Assembly (NCBI GenBank): GCA_050945795.1
Contig: JBMNTP010000012.1
Coordinates: 1 to 48,705, forward strand
DNA: 48,705 bases
Reading direction: 5' to 3'
From: JBMNTP01 sp050945795
GTDB taxonomy: Bacteria; Bacillota; Clostridia; Christensenellales; MGBC116941
The notes under the pieces were generated by a model, which ran no database searches, had not been told where the DNA came from, and saw only the letters and a list, made by a program, of their open reading frames with translations. Position numbers and translations under genes: made by a program. Shown piece by piece: positions 43,021 to 48,705 of this stretch. The first letter of the stretch is position 1. Each line of letters begins with the position of its first letter.

Positions 43021-43033
43021 TATACACTGTATA
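43021..43033. promoter_or_regulatory. Palindrome before the sugar-acid kinase
   Basis: TATACACTGTATA is a perfect 13-bp dyad around a central C, and a partial second TATACACTG repeats 9 bases later. Its core resembles GntR-family TGTATACA operators. It lies 24 bases upstream of the start codon, where a repressor could act. Confidence 0.5.
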
Positions 43034-43254
43034 CACTGCGGGTTTTATAAATAAAATTATTACTTGCCGCTTTTAGATTTTAAGATGCCGCGACTTTAAA
43101 TAGTGTAAATATTTCGCTTTTTGTAATATGATGCCGTTTATAATGCATACATACGCCAATAAAAGCGCAATCGACGCTTAACTATGAACTTCTCAATTAT
43201 ATTCATGCTTTTGATTATAATTATATTGGAAATGCTTAAAGCGCTTAGTTACTG

Positions 43255-43671
43255 TTACGGCTTTGCATTTGGCAACAATTCAGAGAATTTAACTTCCTCA
43301 AGTTTGGCGTTGATATCTTTTTGAAGCTCTTCAAACTTTTTATGCATCGGGCAATCGCCGGACGCGTCTCTGTTACAAAATTCGTGGTTAGTTACGCATC
43401 TGTTTATGCTGGCGACGCCGTCAATCGCCTCTATAACATTGCGAAAGCTTAGCTGATCCGGCCTTTTGGCGAGAGCGTATCCGCCATATACGCCGCGATA
43501 TGATTTGGTTATGCCGGCTAAGTTAAGCTTGCGGAATATTTTTAGCGCGAACCTAAGCGGTATGTTCATATTTTCAGAAATCACACGCACTCCTAGCCTG
43601 TCGCCCGGCTCGCATAACGCCAGCGAATATACTATCCTCATGGCATAATCGGCTTCCTGGCTTATCTTCAT
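43255..43671 (-). CDS. Rrf2-family transcriptional regulator
   Basis: A 138-residue winged-helix protein of the Rrf2 family (KISQEADYAMRIVYSLAL, ISENMNIPLRFALKIFRKLNLAG). Three cysteines follow in a Cx6Cx7C pattern (RCVTNHEFCNRDASGDCPMH), close to the cluster ligands of IscR and NsrR, so an Fe-S or NO/redox sensor is likely. The ATG at 43671 has GGGGGGA 5 bases upstream. No isc or suf genes are adjacent. An AT-rich dyad at 43701-43721 lies in its promoter region. Confidence 0.93.
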   Translation of the reverse strand: MKISQEADYAMRIVYSLALCEPGDRLGVRVISENMNIPLRFALKIFRKLNLAGITKSYRGVYGGYALAKRPDQLSFRNVIEAIDGVASINRCVTNHEFCNRDASGDCPMHKKFEELQKDINAKLEEVKFSELLPNAKP

Positions 43672-43700
43672 ATCAATCCCCCCAGTTCTATGCCTCAATA

Positions 43701-43721
43701 TATTATAGCATAATTATAATA
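43701..43721. promoter_or_regulatory. AT-rich dyad in the Rrf2 promoter region
   Basis: TATTATA (43701-43707) and TATAATA (43715-43721) are a perfect inverted repeat with a 7-base spacer, 30 bases before the start codon. It may be an autoregulatory site, but part of it also serves as possible -10 sequence, so coincidence is likely enough. Confidence 0.35.
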
Positions 43722-43745
43722 TAAACCACACCTAAATGGTGACGC

Positions 43746-43844
43746 ATATTGCCGCATAATGGGTTTTAGTTTTATAAAGTTATGAGTCATGCTAAAATAT
43801 TATGCTGCTTCGGCGTGCTTAAAAGTTATATTGCCGCATAACGG
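43746..43844. repeat. Two short direct repeats
   Basis: ATATTGCCGCATAAyGG occurs at 43746-43762 and 43828-43844, 16 of 17 bases identical. The spacing is 82 bases. They may be operator half-sites or the remains of a small duplication. Confidence 0.5.
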
Positions 43845-43908
43845 ATCTGCTTTTATCGCTTTGTATTAGCCAGCCAAAGCCCGCGCTCTTTATGGCGCGG
43901 CTGCACAT

Positions 43909-44002
43909 GAAAATACTTTAAAGACCGCCATTTGGCAGCCTTTATTTTAAGACGATAACAAGCGCACGACATTTCTTTTGGCTTACTTTTTCTTTTCTAA
44001 AT
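43909..44002. repeat. Dispersed intergenic repeat, copy B
   Basis: This copy aligns with 953-1045 through AAATAC, AAAGaCCGCC/GGCaGCCTTT, TAAG, ATAACAAGC, ACGAcATTTC, TTTGGCT and TTTTTCTTTT. The hairpin that is perfect in copy A has two mismatches here. It ends about 30 bases before the ABC permease stop. Confidence 0.6.
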
Positions 44003-44031
44003 ACCCGTCCCATGTACAGGGAAAAGGTAGA

Positions 44032-45330
44032 TTACTCGTTTCTTATAGCGGCAAGAGGGCTCATCCTCATGGCGCGCCAAGCAGGGTACAACCCTGACAG
44101 CACACCTATTACCATTGAAAAGCCTATTGCACCGAGGCCAAGCCAAGCGGGTATAACCGCCCTGACATTGCCACCGAACCACATGCCGAACAGCGAGCCG
44201 CCGTCCATCGCTACGCTTGAGAGAATAAACGAACCTAGGTAGCTTAGCATAACGCCTACAAGGCCGCCGAATAAGCCTATAAAAGCGGCTTCACACAGGA
44301 ATATGGCGTTTATATTTCCAAGCTTGCAGCCCAGCACCTTCATAACGCCTATTTCGCGCGTCCTCTCAATTATGCTGGTCAGCATGGTATTGGCTATGCC
44401 TATGGCGGAAACTATAAGCGATATAACGCCTATCGCCGCCAGCTGGCTTTGCTGACGCCTAAGCTCCTCGCGCATGTCTTCTATCCATTCTGTGGGGCTT
44501 GTTGCCTGATAGCCCTGGTCTTTAAGCTGCTGAAGCACTCCGGCAACGGTATCCATATCCTCAACCCGTACTATCACTCTGTTAAACTTACTAACGTTTA
44601 TATTGAGCTGCTCCGCCATCTTTTTATTTTCTTTAACCAGCTTTTTAATAGCATTTATACTCATATACGCCGACCAGCTCTCCTCGCTTTCGCTAGGCTG
44701 CAGCAAGCCGACTATCTTCATATCGTATTCCTTCGACTTGGCCATATTAGGGTCTTCTTCAGACATTTCGTTTGTATATCTGTCGCCAAGCTTCAATTTA
44801 TATTTGGCGTTAAGCCAGTCTATATCAGGGCCTTCCTCCTTATATTCTCCGCGCCGGGATGAAAAATACTGGCGGGCATTATGCCCGAGCACCATCTCAA
44901 GCGCGCCTGAAGAATCCATAAGCCGCCCCTCCGACGTGGTAAAGCCCATTGATTTAATGGCGTCGGGATCTACGGCATATACATATATGTAATCGGCGGA
45001 GTATCTTCCGGTAGTTATATACGCCGGAAACTCTATAACAGGAGTAACCGACTGCACTCCTGCCCACGCCGACACCTCCGCCACCATGCGCTCATTAAGC
45101 TCAGTTGCCTGGCCTTCCGGACCCATGCCGTAGTTATAAACGTCTATCTGAGTTAGTACGGCATTGCGCCCGATCTGCTCGTAAAACTGTTCCTGGTTGC
45201 CTATACCCAGCGCCACCATAAGCACAATAGAAGCGGTGCCGATTATAACGCCGAGCACTGTAAGAAAGGTTCTTAGCTTTCTTCTCCATAGCCCGGCAAC
45301 AGCCATTCGGACTATGTCAATCAAGCTCAT
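44032..45330 (-). CDS. MacB-type ABC transporter permease
   Basis: A 432-residue FtsX/MacB-like permease: an N-terminal membrane helix (RKLRTFLTVLGVIIGTASIVLM), a large extracytoplasmic domain of about 230 residues, then three C-terminal helices (AIGVISLIVSAIGIANTM, AAFIGLFGGLVGVMLSYLG, GAIGFSMVIGVLSGLYPAWRAMR). The closing MSPLAAIRNE is typical of the family. It overlaps the preceding gene by 14 bases and is the third gene of a transporter operon. Such systems export lipoproteins, peptides or antimicrobials, or act as mechanotransmitters; the substrate here is unknown. Confidence 0.93.
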   Translation of the reverse strand: MSLIDIVRMAVAGLWRRKLRTFLTVLGVIIGTASIVLMVALGIGNQEQFYEQIGRNAVLTQIDVYNYGMGPEGQATELNERMVAEVSAWAGVQSVTPVIEFPAYITTGRYSADYIYVYAVDPDAIKSMGFTTSEGRLMDSSGALEMVLGHNARQYFSSRRGEYKEEGPDIDWLNAKYKLKLGDRYTNEMSEEDPNMAKSKEYDMKIVGLLQPSESEESWSAYMSINAIKKLVKENKKMAEQLNINVSKFNRVIVRVEDMDTVAGVLQQLKDQGYQATSPTEWIEDMREELRRQQSQLAAIGVISLIVSAIGIANTMLTSIIERTREIGVMKVLGCKLGNINAIFLCEAAFIGLFGGLVGVMLSYLGSFILSSVAMDGGSLFGMWFGGNVRAVIPAWLGLGAIGFSMVIGVLSGLYPAWRAMRMSPLAAIRNE

Positions 45331-46951
45331 CTTCGAACATTGCCTTTCTTTTGCGCGCTCTTTTCACCAAAACTATTATAAGCGCTATAATCGCCGCGAT
45401 ACCCACAACAATCCCAATTATAAGCCCTAGAGAACCGCCGGATTGCTCAGGCATGGGTTCTTCGGGAATAGGTTCCTCTGGGAAAGACATTTCCATTATG
45501 TACGTGGTAAATTCGCGCGTTTCGCTGAATTGGTTGCCATATTCGTCTTCGTAAGTAATAAGTACGCGGCCGTTTACAGGGCCTCCCGATTCGCCTTTAT
45601 CTATGCCGGGCTCTATTATTATCTCGCCCTCATCAATAGGAACATCTTCAACAGGCGCGTCATCCGCGGGAACGTCCTCTACCGGCATATCATCGGCGGT
45701 AGCCTCGTCAAACGGAGCTTCGGTTTGCGCCGTCATAGCGATAGCCGATATGCCGCCGCCTATCATAGGCCTTGCCATGCCGGGGAATGTATTCATGCCG
45801 CCGGAGCCACCCGCGCTAACATATATGTCCATCGCCTTTTGCGTTCCCGGCTCCATGTTTCCCGCAAAATAATCTGATTCTGGTGTGAGCCCCTCGCCTT
45901 CTATCTTGCACATAACGTTGTAAATCGTCGATTTTCCGAGGTTAAAAAGGTCGAGCGTGACGCTGAAGGACTCGCCGGCGAACACCGTTTCAGGTACAAC
46001 AGGCTCGCCTATCTGAAAGCGTATCTCCTGCGTTATGGGTACCGCCAATGTTTCAACCATTGAGATGGCTGTTGTCTTGGTATCCTCATATTCCATGGTA
46101 ACTGTAAATCCCTGCGGCTTTGCCGGCGTGTCGGGGCGCACCTGGAATTTCATTGTCGCCTCAACAGCCCTTCCCCTAGCTATGCTGGCGAAATACAGCG
46201 TGCCGCTGTCAACGGGGAGAATATTGCCTTCATCCGCCTTAACGGTAATTTTAATGTTTTTCACAGCCATAGACGTGCTTGTATTCTTAAATACCATTGT
46301 AAGGTCAAATTCCTTACCTGCCACCGGCGCTTCAGGACTTACTATAAACTTTTGGATTATAAGCTTGGGTTGCGACGTCGGCTTTTCAACCGGCGGCTCC
46401 GGCTCAGGAGACGGCACGACAGGCTCCGTCGGCACAGGCTGCTCGGCGCCGCCCGTCACCTCAAAGTATATAACAAAGTCCTGCGTTATAAGGGTATATT
46501 TACCGGAACCCGGCTCTGTTTCAACATTATAAGAGGCTGTAAAGTTAGCGGGATAAACGCCGTTTAGGGCGTCTGCTTTAAGAGATAGATTTAGTATTCC
46601 AATAAGTGTACCGTCGCCGAACTTCTCATCCGGTTTCATTGCGGTAGCCACGTTCAGGCTGCTTATAGGTGAGCTGCCAGGGTCGGCTACATTAAGCTTA
46701 AGCACAGGGTTGCCAAGAAGCGCGCGGTTTCCTGTCGGAGTAAGAGGAAGGGTTATCGAAACATGTCCGCCCGCTTTTCCAGCCGGCTGATATCCCTTTT
46801 CATATGACATGCCTTCGGGCATGCCTTCATACGTCCTTTTGCCCTCTATAACAAGCGTGCCTTCCGCTTTGGTATCATTCGATGCCAGCGCCACGCCGCC
46901 CGAGATCATAATTACCGCGGCTAAAATTACCGCCAAAACCTTGCGCATCAT
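45317..46951 (-). CDS. Membrane-anchored surface protein with CARDB-like domains
   Basis: A 544-residue protein with a signal peptide (residues 1-24, ending ALAS), extracytoplasmic beta-sandwich domains, and a C-terminal membrane helix (LGLIIGIVVGIAAIIALIIVLV) with a basic tail. Two segments (IIQKFIVSPEAPVAGKEFDLTMVF; IGEPVVPETVFAGESFSVTLDLF) look like CARDB or COG1361-type Ig-like repeats. A Pro/Glu linker and an acidic VEDVP repeat precede the helix. The ATG at 46951 overlaps the ATPase stop (ATGA). Encoded between ATPase and permease, it is probably a third, surface-exposed part of the same system. Confidence 0.85.
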   Translation of the reverse strand: MMRKVLAVILAAVIMISGGVALASNDTKAEGTLVIEGKRTYEGMPEGMSYEKGYQPAGKAGGHVSITLPLTPTGNRALLGNPVLKLNVADPGSSPISSLNVATAMKPDEKFGDGTLIGILNLSLKADALNGVYPANFTASYNVETEPGSGKYTLITQDFVIYFEVTGGAEQPVPTEPVVPSPEPEPPVEKPTSQPKLIIQKFIVSPEAPVAGKEFDLTMVFKNTSTSMAVKNIKITVKADEGNILPVDSGTLYFASIARGRAVEATMKFQVRPDTPAKPQGFTVTMEYEDTKTTAISMVETLAVPITQEIRFQIGEPVVPETVFAGESFSVTLDLFNLGKSTIYNVMCKIEGEGLTPESDYFAGNMEPGTQKAMDIYVSAGGSGGMNTFPGMARPMIGGGISAIAMTAQTEAPFDEATADDMPVEDVPADDAPVEDVPIDEGEIIIEPGIDKGESGGPVNGRVLITYEDEYGNQFSETREFTTYIMEMSFPEEPIPEEPMPEQSGGSLGLIIGIVVGIAAIIALIIVLVKRARKRKAMFEDELD

Positions 46952-47658
46952 ATTTCCCGTCCTTCCGTTTTTGCTTTCTGATCAATGCTGATTATCCTGC
47001 CGTCCAACAGGCGCACCACCTTATCGGCGTGCTTGGCGTTTTCTATATCATGCGTAACCATAACAAGCGTTTTGCCGCCTTCTTTCGTGGCTTTCATAAG
47101 AAAATCCATGATCTCCTTAGAGGTTTTGCTGTCAAGGTTACCGGTAGGCTCGTCCGCAAAAATGATGTCCGGCTGAGAGCTTAGCGCCCTCGCGATCGAC
47201 ACTCTTTGCTGCTGGCCGCCGGAAAGCTGCGACGGCTTGTGCCGCGCGTGGCTTTTTAGCCCTATCGACTTTAACAGCCGCATGGCGCGTTTGTTGCGTA
47301 TATACCGCGGCACGCCTCTAAACGACAGCGGCATAGCTATATTTTCCATGGCGTTATAGTCTTGAAGGAGGTTGAAGGACTGAAATACAAACCCTATATG
47401 TTTTAACCTGAACCGAACCAGACCGCTTTCGTTCATACCGGTTATGGTTTTGCCGCATATCTCGATACTGCCGCGCGTTGCCGGCTCTATACCGGCAAGC
47501 AGATTGAGCAAAGTAGACTTGCCGGAGCCGGATGTTCCGACTATGCAGCAAAACTCCCCTTTGCCTATATCAAGATCGACATTATCAAGCGCTTTAAGCC
47601 TGGTTTTTTCTATTCTGTAAATTTTGGTGAGTCCTCGTGCGCAAATAATGGGCTCCAA
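46948..47658 (-). CDS. MacB/LolD-type ABC transporter ATPase
   Basis: A 236-residue ATPase with Walker A GTSGSGKST, Q-loop FQSFNLL, signature LSGGQQQRVSIARAL, Walker B IIFADEPTGNLD and the H-loop VTHD. It energises the FtsX-like permease encoded two genes downstream. The start is TTG at 47658 with GGGGG 8 bases upstream. It is the first gene of the operon, with a good promoter at 47748-47776. Confidence 0.96.
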   Translation of the reverse strand: MEPIICARGLTKIYRIEKTRLKALDNVDLDIGKGEFCCIVGTSGSGKSTLLNLLAGIEPATRGSIEICGKTITGMNESGLVRFRLKHIGFVFQSFNLLQDYNAMENIAMPLSFRGVPRYIRNKRAMRLLKSIGLKSHARHKPSQLSGGQQQRVSIARALSSQPDIIFADEPTGNLDSKTSKEIMDFLMKATKEGGKTLVMVTHDIENAKHADKVVRLLDGRIISIDQKAKTEGREI

Positions 47659-47747
47659 TACACAAACCCCCGTCGCAAGTCATAATCATATGTATTTAGA
47701 CGTTTACAAAAGCAAAAGTTCCATAAACCCGTTATGCATATCAATTA

Positions 47748-47776
47748 ATTATACATTCTTTAACAGCTTTCTTCAA
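47748..47776 (-). promoter_or_regulatory. Promoter of the ABC transporter operon
   Basis: TTGAAG (47771-47776), 17 bases, TATAAT (47748-47753) on the minus strand, about 80 bases upstream of the ATPase start. Confidence 0.75.
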
Positions 47777-47802
47777 ACACTGTTAATCGTCTCTTAAAAC
47801 TT

Positions 47803-48705
47803 TTAAATCCGCCCTTTTCCTTTTCTTATATACTCCTCCGTAAGCTTTTTAACCTGCGGGAAAAGCAGCGCTAAGGCCGCAAGGTTGGGAAGCGCCATAA
47901 GGCCGTTAAATGTATCGGATATGTCCCACACCATCTCTAATTTAAGCACGCTGCCTATAAACACAAACGCCACGAACACCGCCTTATATACGCCCGCCGC
48001 CCGCCGCCCTGCTATATAGCGCATACTTCTCTCTCCATAATACGACCAGCCTATTATGGTTGAAAAGGCAAAGAGCATAATAGAAATCGATATAAACCCT
48101 CCGGCAAATCCCCCGAGCGCCGTTTCAAACGCGGCGGAGGTAAGCGCGGCGCCGGTAAGCGATCCGCCGGGGCTCCATACCCCCGACGACAATATGCAAA
48201 GCGCCGTTATGGTGCATACAACTATTGTGTCGGCAAACACCTCAAAAATGCCCCACATGCCCTGCTCTACCGGCTCTTTTACATCGCTGGCAGAATGCGC
48301 CATTACAGTAGAGCCCAGCCCCGCCTCGTTTGAAAACACGCCTCTTGAAATACCATAGCGCATAGCCGTAGCAATACCATACCCCGCCGCCCCCGACAAA
48401 GCCGGCTCCGGCCGGAACGCCTCTGAGAATATCATAGAAAAGGCGGCGGGCAATTGCTCATGATTGTAAGCCATAACGTATATGCCCCCGGCTATATAAA
48501 GCACCGAAGCGAACGGTACCAGCTTTTCCGCCACCCCCGCTATTCTTTTAAGCCCCCCGAATATAACAAGCGCCGCCCCTGCCGCAACAAGTGCCCCGCT
48601 TGTAGCAAACGGTATGCCAAAAGCGCCGTTCATAGTCTCGGCTATGGAGTTTGCCTGGCTCATATTGCCTATGCCAAAAGAGGCCAGCGCCATAAAAGCG
48701 GCGAA
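47803..48705 (-). CDS. Sodium:alanine symporter (AGCS family), N-terminus missing
   Basis: The frame is open to the window edge, so the start lies beyond base 48705; about 300 residues are visible of the family's usual 450-490. It is a polytopic carrier importing alanine or glycine with sodium. The marker ASFGIGNMSQANS is at the left end of the visible protein, followed by GVFSNEAGLGSTVMAHSAS, the second AGCS signature, and about seven hydrophobic segments. No terminator is obvious downstream, and the gene lies on the same strand as the ABC operon, which has its own promoter. Confidence 0.95.
   Translation of the reverse strand, partial: FAAFMALASFGIGNMSQANSIAETMNGAFGIPFATSGALVAAGAALVIFGGLKRIAGVAEKLVPFASVLYIAGGIYVMAYNHEQLPAAFSMIFSEAFRPEPALSGAAGYGIATAMRYGISRGVFSNEAGLGSTVMAHSASDVKEPVEQGMWGIFEVFADTIVVCTITALCILSSGVWSPGGSLTGAALTSAAFETALGGFAGGFISISIMLFAFSTIIGWSYYGERSMRYIAGRRAAGVYKAVFVAFVFIGSVLKLEMVWDISDTFNGLMALPNLAALALLFPQVKKLTEEYIRKGKGRI

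Larger units (their letters stand above)
43672..44031. other. 360-base gene-free region with repeats
   Basis: It holds the Rrf2 promoter, two direct copies of ATATTGCCGCATAA 82 bases apart (43746 and 43828), and copy B of the dispersed repeat (43909-44002). The ABC permease ends at 44032. I see no convincing gene. Confidence 0.7.

Overview
The window looks like chromosomal DNA from an obligately anaerobic Gram-positive bacterium of the Clostridia type. Evidence for this is pyruvate:ferredoxin oxidoreductase, the oxygen-sensitive NrdD/NrdG reductase, desulfoferrodoxin, a FabT-like MarR regulator, an ECF riboflavin transporter under an FMN riboswitch, consensus sigma-A promoters, strong GGAGG ribosome sites and many TTG starts. 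Isoleucine is written mostly as ATA in the genes sampled. No phage, insertion sequence, CRISPR array, tRNA or rRNA was seen. The exact taxon cannot be fixed from sequence alone.

Layout. Bases 1-836 are the 3' end of PFOR. Bases 1076-4803 hold housekeeping genes (yhbY, obgE, nth), a divergent pair of unknown small genes and a fabT-like regulator with its own operator. Bases 4804-6278 are a long structured leader and metA. Bases 6417-9780 are a large DJ-1-tailed catalase and malic enzyme. Bases 9959-21190 are one long minus-strand branched-chain amino acid operon, ilvB-ilvN-ilvC-ilvD-leuA-cimA-leuC-leuD-leuB. It is preceded by a promoter, two tandem Ile/Leu/Val-rich leader peptides and two intrinsic terminators. 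Bases 21220-24758 hold two peptidoglycan-binding lipoproteins (one a degenerate amidase) and a Pit phosphate transporter with its PhoU-like partner.

Bases 24985-36227 are a Gram-positive type IV pilus cluster: pilC, pilM, pilN, pilO, a very large beta-repeat PilX-like protein, two prepilins, pilD on the opposite strand, pilB, pilT and a separately promoted major pilin. Bases 36654-41479 hold a DUF3842 gene, riboswitch-controlled ribU, desulfoferrodoxin and nrdDG under a pair of NrdR boxes. Bases 41552-48705 hold an orphan four-carbon acid sugar kinase, an Rrf2 regulator, a MacB-type ABC system with a membrane-anchored CARDB-like protein, and the 5'-truncated end of an alanine/sodium symporter.

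How the genes work together. PFOR and malic enzyme feed pyruvate and acetyl-CoA metabolism. Citramalate synthase, the leu genes and the ilv genes together can make 2-oxobutyrate, valine and leucine precursors from pyruvate and acetyl-CoA without threonine deaminase. Catalase and superoxide reductase defend an oxygen-sensitive metabolism. The pilus genes encode a nearly complete machine with both extension and retraction ATPases.

The most unusual signals are the tandem attenuator, the switch-like RNA before metA, the amidase that has lost its metal and catalytic residues, and the giant beta-repeat minor pilin.
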